NCBI GenBank assembly: GCA_018985225.1
Contig: JADGIF010000012.1
Coordinates: forward strand, 1 to 42,895
Origin: Amoeboradix gromovi
Taxonomy: Eukaryota; Sanchytriomycota; Sanchytriomycetes; Sanchytriales; Sanchytriaceae
Length of the DNA stretch: 42,895 bases
Direction: 5' to 3'
The notes below the pieces were generated by a model, which searched no databases, had not been told where the DNA came from, and worked only from the letters and a program-made list of their open reading frames with translations. The position numbers and the translations under genes are program-made. Below, in pieces: positions 1 to 8,354 of this stretch; positions within the stretch are counted from its first letter, which is position 1; every line of letters begins with the position of its first letter.

Positions 1-114
1 TCTCCCCAAGTTGTCTACACTTGAGAAGTGTGGGGTTTGAAATCTTCATGATTTTCGAATTCCTCACATTTAACGTAGGCGATCAAGTCAAAGTGTAATT
101 GGATGTCACATTTA

Positions 115-1128
115 TTAAATAACATTAACGATCTTTTCTATGCCTAGCTCAACCAATAATTTCGCAAGTAGACACTCAGCAACATCTAAATATTCGTCTG
201 ATAAGCCAACAACAGAGACTATTGCAGGTAAAATGAAAATTCTAGGATTATTAGATTCCCACTCCATAACATCCAAAGAAGATATTTCGTCAGAAAAAGA
301 CTCTAAACAGCTTTTATTGGAAGAAATAAGGTGATTTATGCCATTTACAATGTTTCCATACACTCTACTGCCATCAATGTTCTTAACAAAAACACTAGCG
401 GTAGAGTCAGTAGCAACTTTTGAAATATACCAAGTCTTTTTAGTGGCTAAAGCTTCAACATTATTGAAGTACTTTAAAAAAGAAATATGCGATGGGTTAA
501 CAACTAATATTTGTGATGAAAACTTACAAAACTGGGAGGTAATGACAAATTCGTTATCAATATATTCCACGTTAGTCATTTTAGCATTCATAACTTGGAT
601 GCCACCATGAACTGCAGCTTTTCTGGAGAAAAGTTGGCAGAGCTCTTGCTCTAAGTTGAATTCGCAAAGTAAATACGGTGATTTGCTTTGATATATAGCA
701 GCTTTCTCAAGAGCAGACTTATTGAAATTTAAATATGGATCTTTTAGAGTATCTAATAACAATTGCAAATGTTGAGGAAGCTGAAAATCGATCGGCACAT
801 CATTAATAAATGATTCTATAGACCTCATTATAAGTCTCTTCTCTTTCAAGTTGAATCCGGAATTGAACACTTGTTGCTTGTTTATAGGCATGAGGATGTT
901 ATCAATTTCTAATCCGTTACTAATCATCATTGAAATATCATCCTGTAATTTATGCTGTAACAAAAAATGAATCCATTTAGAATCGCAATGAAGAGCAACC
1001 GGTCGCTTTTCCAAGTAATCCGTTTCGTTTGTTAGCATTGCAGTACTAACATTGTTTTTCTGCAAAGCTAGTGCGATCAATGCATTATCCAGTTCTATCC
1101 CGAGTAGCGCAATATTAACACGTTCCAT
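115..1128 (-). CDS. Rab escort protein (REP/Mrs6)-like, divergent and short
   Basis: Likely member of the Rab GDI/REP superfamily, which presents Rab GTPases to geranylgeranyl transferase or recycles them. Residues about 80-110 (VFNSGFNLKEKRLIMRSIES) match the REP pattern of a KR-LM helix. Residues about 140-180 (SPYLLCEFNLEQELCQLFSR, then AAVHGGIQV) match the family signature of a Pro-Tyr/Phe-Leu turn followed by the Phe-x-Arg...Ala-Val-x-Gly-Gly-Ile block. Oddities: the N-terminal Gly-x-Gly nucleotide-fold motif is degenerate (LLGIELDNALIAL), and 337 residues is about half the size of yeast or human REP, with little after the second conserved block. The ATG at 1128 is the first in frame. 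It diverges from the cyclin gene across a 211-bp gap. The family call is good; REP rather than GDI is an inference from the KR-LM block. Confidence 0.6.
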   Translation of the reverse strand: MERVNIALLGIELDNALIALALQKNNVSTAMLTNETDYLEKRPVALHCDSKWIHFLLQHKLQDDISMMISNGLEIDNILMPINKQQVFNSGFNLKEKRLIMRSIESFINDVPIDFQLPQHLQLLLDTLKDPYLNFNKSALEKAAIYQSKSPYLLCEFNLEQELCQLFSRKAAVHGGIQVMNAKMTNVEYIDNEFVITSQFCKFSSQILVVNPSHISFLKYFNNVEALATKKTWYISKVATDSTASVFVKNIDGSRVYGNIVNGINHLISSNKSCLESFSDEISSLDVMEWESNNPRIFILPAIVSVVGLSDEYLDVAECLLAKLLVELGIEKIVNVI

Positions 1129-1205
1129 ACTGATTACGCAATCATGTGAGTTTGGGAGGAGTTCTAAGACGAAGTGAATCAGCGGAGTGACGAATGAGAA
1201 TTACA

Positions 1206-1221
1206 ATTGGGCATTGATTGG
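1206..1221 (-). promoter_or_regulatory. CCAAT box pair upstream of the Rab escort-like gene
   Basis: Two ATTGG pentamers (1206-1210 and 1217-1221), i.e. two CCAAT boxes on the minus strand, lie 78-93 bp upstream of the minus-strand start at 1128 in the divergent promoter shared with the cyclin gene. Similar pairs precede several other starts in this window. CCAAT is the classical NF-Y/Hap complex site; binding here is inferred. A TATA-like CAATTGCTATAAAA (about 1311-1324) sits just before the cyclin start, and the same 14 bases recur at about 4516-4529. Confidence 0.45.
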
Positions 1222-1339
1222 CCCATATGGCAAAATTCAAATCGAAAACATGCGATTATTGGACAATGACGATGACGTCATTCTCCTCACCGATATCTGA
1301 TGTGATAATCAATTGCTATAAAAAGAATCGGGCTCCTAA

Positions 1340-1762
1340 ATGGAGATCAGCATAATGGTGGCAAATATTATAGCTCAACAAACATATTACGTCCCGACCA
1401 TGAAGTCAACTGGACTCAACGTGATGCAGTTAGTAAGCCAATACTGCTACTTGGATCCATCTTTAATGCACACTGTTCTTACTTATTGCCCAACTGAAGT
1501 AATACTACTTGGCTTGTATTACATGCATTACACTTTGAGCTCATCGAACCATTTTTTGGTTTGTCTAATATTGGCAACCAAGTTTTTGGATGACTACGCG
1601 ATGTCACTCAAGTCGTGGTCAGAGCTTACGCAGATACCACTAAACATATTAAGACAATTTGAACTAACAGTGCTACAGGATTTGAGCTATTGTTTGCATG
1701 TAACTAATGACTTTGATTATTTTTGTCAAAGTATTTCTGCATTTTACACATATTCGCAATAG
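1340..1762 (+). CDS. Cyclin-fold protein, Pho80/PCL (cyclin Y) type
   Basis: Single cyclin box of 140 residues. The core LILATKFLDDYAMSLKSW, followed by an Asn-x-Leu-x-x-Phe-Glu helix and a LSYCLHVTNDFDYF end, is the characteristic shape of Pho80/PCL and cyclin Y type cyclins, which activate Pho85/CDK5-class kinases. The protein is little more than the cyclin box, as is common for small PCL proteins. The start at 1340 is the first in-frame ATG and follows a TATA-like sequence. The stop at 1760-1762 lies only 9 bp before the CFAP58 ATG on the same strand. The partner kinase cannot be told from the sequence. Confidence 0.7.
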   Translation: MEISIMVANIIAQQTYYVPTMKSTGLNVMQLVSQYCYLDPSLMHTVLTYCPTEVILLGLYYMHYTLSSSNHFLVCLILATKFLDDYAMSLKSWSELTQIPLNILRQFELTVLQDLSYCLHVTNDFDYFCQSISAFYTYSQ

Positions 1763-1771
1763 GCCATTTCC

Positions 1772-4225
1772 ATGGAAGAGGATTTTAACCTAAATCCAAT
1801 TTTTAGCAAAGATGAATTACTCCAATTGAACACTGTCCTGGTTCTGCTTCCAACAAATGATGAAATTAAGCAAAAAATAAAACTGTTTATTGATAATTTG
1901 CTCCAAAGAGAAGCTTTTTTGTCTCAAAAAGTCTTTAATCTGCTGGAAAGTGCTGCTGCAAATGCCTTTGCAGAAAACAACATGGACTCAGCGGACTTGC
2001 AACGCAAGAATATAAAGTATCAAGCAGATTTGAACAAAGCTTGGAAACTATTGGAAATTGCACATGAAAGGGAGATAGAGCAGAACAATCATATAACAGA
2101 TCTTACTGCAAAACTAGACAGTGTTCATGCGAATGGCACAGATTTGCAGTTGCTAACGTTTTCTCAGGAAAATAAGGAATTGAAACTTGAAAGAAATGAT
2201 TTCTCTGAACAAGCTCGTCAGCTTTCAGAGGAAAAGTCTGAATTGACACAGAAGCTGTCGAAACTTGAAGAAACTATTCAAATCTCTACAGCGAATTCTT
2301 CGCAAAAAGAGAATGACTTTTCAGACGTTAGAAAAGCACTTAACCAAGTAGAATATGACCTTAATACAAGAGATACCGAATTGTCAAACTGTAAAATGCA
2401 ATCTGATTATAAGGATGTTGAGCTAAAAAATCGAAATGAGCAGCTTGGTTGCTTTAAAGATGAAGTAAAAAAAATTGAAAAGATTCTCGAAGACGAAAGA
2501 AGATTAAGAGACGTTAGTATTAAGGAATTAGAGATCTCTGCCAACACTATTAAAAAATTAGAATCACAAGTTAAAGCATTAAAGAAGGAAAAGTGTGAAG
2601 TTGAGAGTAAATTCAAAATTACGGAATTTGAAATGAAGACTCAAGAGAAGGAGTATGAACAGATTACTGCGGAAAAACAGGCTACTGATAGAATTAAAGA
2701 AAGTTTAACTAGAAAGATTCAGCATTTTGAGGCTAAACGAATGGAAATGAAACTTCAGTTGGATGCCAGAGAAGCTCAACTACTTAACGTGGAGAGACAA
2801 GCATTGGCATTGAAGGATGAAATGGTCTCGACAAAAGATGATAACTTGGTGCTAGCTAACTCAAATGCAAAGTTGAAAGTGACAAATATTGATTTGCAGG
2901 ACAAATTGAATAATTTGCAAGCTGTCATCCGAAAATTTGAACTAGATATCTCTAACCAAAAGAAGTCTTCTAAGACTTTCCAGGAAGAAGCTATCAAAAT
3001 GAGATTGCTAATCGAAGAATTTGAACAAAAACAAGACGATTATGAAATCAAAATGACTGGGAAAGAAAAGCAGCTGATGTCATTAAACGAGGATGTTCAT
3101 AAGCTGAAAAGTGAGTTGTGGGAGCAAGCACAAAAGACTGGTGAATTTAAGCGAAAACTGATGAATCAACAAAACTTGTACGAACAAGCTAGAAGTGATA
3201 GGAACAGATACGCAAAAGATGTAATGGATACCAGTGCTGAATTGAAGGACTCTCGAATCAAATTTGAATCTTACAATCACCAAATAAACCAGTTGGAGCA
3301 ACAGGTTCAGTTTAAAAGTGAGTCTTCTACTAAGGATCATTTTTCTTATTTAAAAGTTGTTAAGGAAAAAGAGAATTTAGTTCTAGAGATGGACCAGTTA
3401 ACTAGACAATACAAAACGTTAAAAGCAAAAATAGATGAGTTAAAATCAGAAAACCATTTGATAAATCAAACCTCGGCTGATTATTTTGCCGAGATTCAAC
3501 ACTTAACTAGTAAACTAAGTGATTCGGTGCATCGATCGGAATTACAGCAGCAGAACTTTAAAGAAAAATCAGAGCAAATTCTAAAGTACTCTGCTCACAT
3601 CGAGAGTTTAGAAATCCAGAATAATTCAACAGCTCAACTTGTAATCAAGAGTGACCTGGCTTTTAAGTTGTTGAAGGAAGAATTAAAAGGCAGCAAAAAG
3701 AAAATAAGGTCAATGGAACTACATGGAATGAACACAACAAAGCTACAGCAGGAAATACAAGAGTTGCAAAGGACTATCCTGAATGAGCAGTTGCGCAACA
3801 AGGCATTAGAGGAAGAGATGGAAAGGCCACAGAACTTACACAGATGGAGATCAATTCAAGCAGTAGATCCTGACAAGTTTCTGCTAATGGAAAAGGTGGC
3901 TGATTTGCAAAGAAGAACAATTAAAAAGGATGATGAGATATTAATCAAGACAGAAGAGAATGATAGATTGAGCAAGCTGAACGTTGATTTGAAAAAAGTC
4001 TTGTCAAAAGCACCACCGCCTGAGATTGCAAGCAATTTGGAGTTATTGAAATCAGTAGTTCAAAAAAAAACGGACGAGATTCACGCACTGGAATCAGAAA
4101 TTAAAATGTATAGAGATGACTTAAGTTTAAAAGACGCGGGGATTGAAGAGCTGAAGCTAAATATCACAGAATTAAAAACGAGATATTTAGTAATGAAGAG
4201 AAAAGTCAGAAGAGGATATAATTGA
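1772..4225 (+). CDS. CFAP58: Cilia- and flagella-associated protein 58 (CFAP58/CCDC147)
   Basis: An 817-residue protein that is nearly all coiled coil, close to the 870 or so residues of animal CFAP58, an axonemal/centriolar protein needed for flagellar assembly. Two family blocks are visible: an N-terminal stretch (LNKAWKLLEIAHEREIEQN, residues about 85-105) and a C-terminal stretch from about residue 685 (MERPQNLHRWRSIQ, then VADLQRRTIKK and a Pro-rich KAPPPEIA before the last helix). These resemble the NxHRWRxLE...LQxRxIxK...GPE signature of CFAP58. Its presence implies a motile flagellum at some life stage. The stop codon lies inside the conserved tail of a dispersed repeat, so TGA runs directly into AATAAA. 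It may be co-transcribed with the cyclin gene 9 bp upstream. Confidence 0.85.
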   Translation: MEEDFNLNPIFSKDELLQLNTVLVLLPTNDEIKQKIKLFIDNLLQREAFLSQKVFNLLESAAANAFAENNMDSADLQRKNIKYQADLNKAWKLLEIAHEREIEQNNHITDLTAKLDSVHANGTDLQLLTFSQENKELKLERNDFSEQARQLSEEKSELTQKLSKLEETIQISTANSSQKENDFSDVRKALNQVEYDLNTRDTELSNCKMQSDYKDVELKNRNEQLGCFKDEVKKIEKILEDERRLRDVSIKELEISANTIKKLESQVKALKKEKCEVESKFKITEFEMKTQEKEYEQITAEKQATDRIKESLTRKIQHFEAKRMEMKLQLDAREAQLLNVERQALALKDEMVSTKDDNLVLANSNAKLKVTNIDLQDKLNNLQAVIRKFELDISNQKKSSKTFQEEAIKMRLLIEEFEQKQDDYEIKMTGKEKQLMSLNEDVHKLKSELWEQAQKTGEFKRKLMNQQNLYEQARSDRNRYAKDVMDTSAELKDSRIKFESYNHQINQLEQQVQFKSESSTKDHFSYLKVVKEKENLVLEMDQLTRQYKTLKAKIDELKSENHLINQTSADYFAEIQHLTSKLSDSVHRSELQQQNFKEKSEQILKYSAHIESLEIQNNSTAQLVIKSDLAFKLLKEELKGSKKKIRSMELHGMNTTKLQQEIQELQRTILNEQLRNKALEEEMERPQNLHRWRSIQAVDPDKFLLMEKVADLQRRTIKKDDEILIKTEENDRLSKLNVDLKKVLSKAPPPEIASNLELLKSVVQKKTDEIHALESEIKMYRDDLSLKDAGIEELKLNITELKTRYLVMKRKVRRGYN

Positions 4226-4540
4226 ATAAATCATTAATCGTGATTGCGTGAATTTTATCATTCGAGTATACCAACTTCTTTCTCTGATTGTACAAAAACT
4301 TGATGTTCTTTTTCGTTCTTGGCAAATGTCTACAAATCGCCACAGCCGGAAAATTTCAAATCTCATCAGACTGTTTCAATGGATTGCTGGTAGTACTTTT
4401 ATCCACCGAGTTCCCGGAAGTGTAATAAAACTATAAGCCGAGTATTCTTCACAGAATGTCTGCCAAGGAAATATAATCGACCCTTTTGACAGTAATAGTG
4501 TTTCCCTGATTTGGCAATTGCTATAAAATTAATTTGAGTT
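4219..4540 (-). repeat. Dispersed element copy 1 (tail at the CFAP58 stop)
   Basis: Copy of a dispersed non-coding repeat, oriented with its tail at 4219 and head toward 4540. Positions 4219-4355 match 5785-5925 in inverted orientation at roughly 85-90% by eye. The tail on the gene-sense strand reads TTGAATAAATC then CGTGATTGCGTGAATT. The CFAP58 stop TGA is part of the first block. The head half (about 4440-4540) is poorly conserved, so the outer limit is uncertain. Confidence 0.7.
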
Positions 4541-4558
4541 TTTTATGTAGTGTTCACA

Positions 4559-4606
4559 AATCACGATAAAAATAGTGATTGGTTGGCTCTGATTGGCTAC
4601 AATCAC
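4559..4606 (+). promoter_or_regulatory. SEC9 promoter: ATTGG pair with AATCAC/GTGATT inverted repeats
   Basis: Two ATTGG boxes (4578-4582, 4592-4596) lie 47-66 bp upstream of the SEC9 ATG. They sit inside a symmetrical arrangement of AATCAC (4559-4564), GTGATT (4575-4580) and AATCAC (4601-4606), able to form alternative hairpins. The AATCAC-GATAAA string resembles the repeat tail. A regulatory role is inferred from position. Confidence 0.45.
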
Positions 4607-4643
4607 TAGGAAAGTAATTAAAATGCAGTGAGCACCTTTTCTT

Positions 4644-5393
4644 ATGACCAAAGGAACGAGTAGTAGACATTCTCAACGTGCAAGTAGTAAAATCTCAGAC
4701 AAATCTCGTTCTCATCGGCCAGCCAGTGAAAAAGACGAGATTGAGTTTATGAAAGACAGGATTAATGTTACAAAAGAGAAGAGCTTAGACTCGTCCAGAA
4801 GTACGCGAAGAAGATTAGAGGAGAGTGAGAGAATGGCTGCGTTAAACATGTCTAATATAAGTGATCAAAACGACAAACTAACACATATTGAGCATAACAT
4901 GAATATTGCTGATCTACACACAGACAAAGCAATCAATAAAACAGAGCGACTTGAGCAATTGAACAAAAATTTTATAACTTCAGCGGCAAATCCTCTGAAA
5001 TATTATCACAACGCAAAGCACAATAGCAGAAACAAAAAACATGATGCGAAAGAAAAAGAACTAAAAGGTGCAGAAATCCAAAGTCCAAGTTCTACATTGA
5101 GAGATAAAAGAGAGCAAATTTACAACTCTTCTGGAGATAGGAATAAAAGTAGTTCGGGCAGACGCGGCCGTCAGCAGTTGCTAGATGGTGAAGAACACTG
5201 CCCAATTGAAAGAGAAATTGACGAAAATGTCGAATTTATGAGTGGGTCCATAAGCAGACTTAAGCAGATGGCACTAGCTGTAAATGAAGAGGTATCATCT
5301 CAGAATCAACGTATTAAGAACATCAGCTCTGCTTCTGATTCTGTACAGAGTAAAACAGTAAGAACGGAAAGGAAATTAAAGAAATTTTCTTAG
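4644..5393 (+). CDS. SEC9: Sec9/SNAP-25-type t-SNARE (Qb+Qc)
   Basis: Two SNARE motifs on a 249-residue soluble protein. The Qb motif is at about 30-95 (DEIEFMKDRINVTKEKSLDS ... TERLEQLNKNF) and is followed by a SAANPL linker like the NPF/NPL end of Sec9/SNAP-25. The Qc motif is at about 186-246 (IEREIDENVEFMSGSISRLK ... ERKLKKFS), with the central Gln of a Q-SNARE in EEVSSQNQRI. There is no transmembrane helix, as expected. Sec9 pairs with syntaxin and synaptobrevin for fusion at the plasma membrane. It is far shorter than budding-yeast Sec9, which has a long N-terminal extension. The gene is bracketed by two inverted copies of the dispersed element. AATAAA follows just past the stop (about 5398). 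Confidence 0.9.
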   Translation: MTKGTSSRHSQRASSKISDKSRSHRPASEKDEIEFMKDRINVTKEKSLDSSRSTRRRLEESERMAALNMSNISDQNDKLTHIEHNMNIADLHTDKAINKTERLEQLNKNFITSAANPLKYYHNAKHNSRNKKHDAKEKELKGAEIQSPSSTLRDKREQIYNSSGDRNKSSSGRRGRQQLLDGEEHCPIEREIDENVEFMSGSISRLKQMALAVNEEVSSQNQRIKNISSASDSVQSKTVRTERKLKKFS

Positions 5394-5434
5394 TTAAAAT
5401 AAAAATATTTAAGGTCAAGTGTTAGTTAAAGGTC

Positions 5435-5930
5435 TTGGTTTCCTAATAGTAAAGAATTTCCACAAAGAGTGTAATATTGCTCTGTTTTGCCTGTAACTGA
5501 AAGTAACTGTGCCCACTGCCATATGGTCTCATCTCTTGCGTTTAATAATTCGGCGCCTGGGACGCCTTAAACAATCGCAGCTTCTTTTTCAAAATCATCT
5601 TGCTGTTTATTAGGTCAGACTCTCGCACATACGATTATCTCTTGAGGAATTTGTAGAAATATCAAAAAACTCATAAATGCCTTGTAAATGGAATGTATCT
5701 ATTTAACGATGTGGATGAATGTCGAACAGTTCATTTAAAAGAGCATCCTAGACTGCTTGCCGGTGTTTTGAAATGTAAAATATTCCGGCTGTGGCGATCT
5801 GCGGACATTTGCCAAGAACGAAAAAAGAACATCAAGTTTTTACACAATCAGAGAATGAAGTGGGTATACTCCAACGATAGAATTCACGCAATCACGACTG
5901 TGATTTATTCAATTGTATCCCCGAACCATA
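5435..5930 (+). repeat. Dispersed element copy 2 (long form)
   Basis: One of two long copies. Head at about 5435-5515 (GGTTTCCTAA, then AATTTCCACA), middle CCATATGGTCTC at 5519-5530, and tail at 5785-5925 ending GATAGAATTCACGCAATCAC then GATTTATTCAA. Its last 140 bp match copy 1 in inverted orientation, so the pair brackets SEC9. An 84-codon reading frame inside it is not convincing as a gene, because the matching part of copy 1 does not preserve it. Confidence 0.75.
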
Positions 5931-6350
5931 CCAGTATAAGTACGTAATCAGTTATTGAAAACTATGAAGACCTCATAGCCATAATTTATGAATGGCAGAC
6001 TGAAAGTAAAAGCAGGTCACAAAATTCAATGTTGACGCTAAGTTTTCGGATGTTCGAAAGCCATTAAAGACTTTCCAGTAGCGAAGTACCCAAGTCCTTC
6101 GAAGAACTACATCAAAAAATCACGGCAAGCACCAGCAAGTTCAAGAAAGGTGAAGATTGTGCGTAGAATCACGCTAGGAAGACTTGGCTACAAAATTGAA
6201 GTTTTATGGAAGAGATATAGCCAACAGCGAATATAAATAAGATCGTGCACGATAAATAAGTGGTCTTTATGCTAAACCGAATTTGCCTTTTCGAGATATT
6301 TATTTTAGCTATTATTCATAGAGTATATCCTCTGTTTCTTAATTGTGGCG
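5931..6350 (+). other. Gene-free interval with an ATG-less open stretch
   Basis: No assignable gene. A stretch open for 64 codons (6042-6236) encodes a Lys/Arg-rich peptide (PVAKYPSPSKNYIKKSRQ ... KVKIVRRITLGRLGYKIEVL) but has no ATG, and an overlapping second frame is also open. It could be an exon of a split small gene or chance. AATAAA-like sequences follow at about 6234-6262. Confidence 0.25.
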
Positions 6351-6354
6351 AATG

Positions 6355-6364
6355 ATTGGCCAAT
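6355..6364. promoter_or_regulatory. Palindromic ATTGGCCAAT box of YEATS2
   Basis: Perfect palindrome ATTGGCCAAT, i.e. a CCAAT box on each strand, ending 37 bp upstream of the YEATS2 ATG. It is the cleanest member of the CCAAT/ATTGG series in this window. Confidence 0.5.
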
Positions 6365-6401
6365 GCCAAAAAATTGCAAACGCGAAGCCCCAAACAAATA
6401 A

Positions 6402-7951
6402 ATGGACCAAAGTACATACATTCTACCAGACCCGCTGGGTCGTCTTCGGAGAGTCGTAGATCAGGAATTTAATCTGGAAACTCTTTTGATTCATAAGGAT
6501 CTCTTTGAATTGAATCAGTTGGAAGATAGGGTTCAATATTTGCTGGACGAATCTTCTAAGCCCAACGCATCACCTATCAGCGTTGTAACCCATTCTCCAA
6601 CTATAAATAATAGAAGGCCTAGTAGTGCAGTTATTTTCCAGGATACTAATGGGAAATACTTGTTGTTGTCTTGCAATATATGCGCTAGAACCAACTTCAC
6701 GGATGTCCAAGGACTAATCAACCATTGTAGATCTGCCCATAGCATAACTATAAGCACTACTAGGCAAGCCATTTCTGAATGTGCTAATGTGTTAGACTTT
6801 GTTCCAGAGGGCGCTGAAGTCCATCAACTGCAATTTGCTACAACGCTACCAAGCAACTCGAATAATGAATCTAGAGTTCAGTCTCCTCAGCAAGCAGATG
6901 ATGGTAGAATGAAGCGTGGTGCTATAGAGCTACCAAGTCTAAAATTAAAAATTGCAAACACATCGTTATTTTTTATCAAAAAGAAGATTCTTATTGGTAA
7001 CATTAATCAGTTTATAACACCTGACAAACGAGCGCTAAACTATGAAAAGTGTGCTTATAGGTGGCTTATTTATGTCAAAACAAAGCATCCTGTGGATATT
7101 ACAACTTTTGTAAAAAAAGTCAGATTCTTTTTACATGGGACTTATAAACCAAATGAAGTAGTAGACATCAATAGACCACCTTTTTATATCACTAGATTAG
7201 GATGGGGTGAGTTTATAGCCAGGATTCAGATCTATTTTCATGATAGCAGGAATCAGCCGATTGACATTCCTTATCATTTGAAGTTAGACCAGCAAACTAC
7301 TGGTAAAGAGTTATTGGGGGATGAAAGGCAATACGAACTGCACCTGGATCAAAATACTGTATTTAATGACCCTGTACCCTTTAAAGGTAGCGACAAAGTA
7401 AATCAAGTCCTTAGCAGTGAAGCGATAGCTCAAATTATGGATAGTCCTGTTCTATCCTCTCCCGTGGCAGTAATACCCAATCAATCCAATTGCTTTGCAT
7501 GCGGTGGTCATTGCAATTGCACGGTTCCAACTCATTTATATCCAGCTGTAGCAGAAGAATTTCAATATCTAGATGCCAAGACTACCCAGTTGCTAAGAAA
7601 CACTAGCAACGTTGTACCAAGCAACTCTATCCGTACACCAACCGTCGTAGTGGATCTAAATGAAATTAAAGATATAGCCATGAGAATGACCTCTAATTCA
7701 ATACACGATGGAGCGATTGTACTATTAGCAGCTGTAATTTCATACTAATTTAGGCAACTAAACTATTTGTAAATAATTTGATATCCAATGTACTTTTGCA
7801 TGCCAAGAATAATGTAATAACAACTTTAATGATTCCTCCTGCTATAAAGAACATTGAATCTTATGATTTCTTATCAACAAAATCATTATATCTCCCAACA
7901 CCGCCTCAAAAGGATAAGGAAAAGAAGGCTGACATAATGGATTTAACTTAA
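6402..7951 (+). CDS. YEATS2-type acyl-lysine reader with C2H2 finger and C-terminal helical region
   Basis: The spliced product has 509 residues: exon 1 6402-7733, a 20-nt intron 7734-7753, exon 2 7754-7951. A C2H2-type finger uses Cys91, Cys94, His108 and His113. The YEATS domain spans about 192-318 with the reader motif RLGWGEF at 265-271, closest in my memory to YEATS2, the histone acyl-lysine reader of the animal ATAC complex. A small Cys cluster (CFACGGHCNC) follows. The last 90 residues, recovered only after splicing, resemble the histone-fold-like AHBA region of YEATS2 (ATKLFVNNLISNVLLHAKNN ... SYDFLSTKSLYLP). The product is much shorter than animal YEATS2. The stop lies about 14 bp before a dispersed element. 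A 35-nt intron starting at 7719 would also keep the frame. Confidence 0.82.
7734..7753 (+). other. 20-nt spliceosomal intron in YEATS2
   Basis: Sequence gtaatttcatactaatttag: GTAA donor, TACTAA branch motif with the branch A five nt before the end, TAG acceptor. Removal joins GCT to GCA and opens 66 further codons that read as the YEATS2 C-terminal region. Intron retention stops after four residues at the TAA of the branch motif. The alternative donor at 7719 (35 nt) gives the same downstream frame. Confidence 0.8.
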
Positions 7952-7964
7952 TAATAAATTATTT

Positions 7965-8354
7965 ACTCCTGACATAAATTCTTGCTTTCCTGTAATATCA
8001 AGAACTTTCACAGGGAAACCGGAAGCCTCAGTCAATCAGTTTAAGCAGCTGCTTACTCTTTAACTACCCATGGGTAGGAATAGATACGTTTGCTTAATCA
8101 GCAGTATATTCCAGCAATATGGTCTCTTTATACCTTTAAATGACATTTTGTAGATGGGTATGACTTCAAGATGCTTTTTATACTTGACCGCGTACTACAC
8201 GTTTGTTTAGTAAACACTTTGCTAATTTCAGTCATTAACCCTAACAATAAAAGAGAAACGAGCATGTATTCATTCAGAGAACATTAAAGAGCAGGGCAAT
8301 TTGAGAAATAGAATTCATATAGTCACGGCAAATGATTTATTCGATCAAAATCGG
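7965..8354 (+). repeat. Dispersed element copy 3, between the YEATS2 and Mon2 3' ends
   Basis: Head at about 7985-8070 (TTCCTGTAATATCAAGAACT then CACAGGGAAACC and CAGCTGCTTACTCTT) matches copy 6 at 36966-37048. The middle is AATATGGTCTCTTTATACCT (8119-8138), and the tail is at 8310-8347. The copy fills the whole 393-bp space between the convergent YEATS2 and Mon2 genes. The Mon2 stop abuts the tail: on the minus strand TGA, TCG, then AATAAAT. Confidence 0.8.

Noticed and set aside
1-114. Short hairpin CACTTGAGAAGTG near the left edge
   Set aside because: A 5-bp stem only; no context to assign a function.
4248-4436. 62-codon frame after CFAP58
   Set aside because: Mostly repeat sequence in the antisense of the copy 2 frame; no independent support.
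5693-5947. 84-codon frame in dispersed element copy 2
   Set aside because: It lies in the repeat; the homologous part of copy 1 does not keep the frame, and no family motif is seen.
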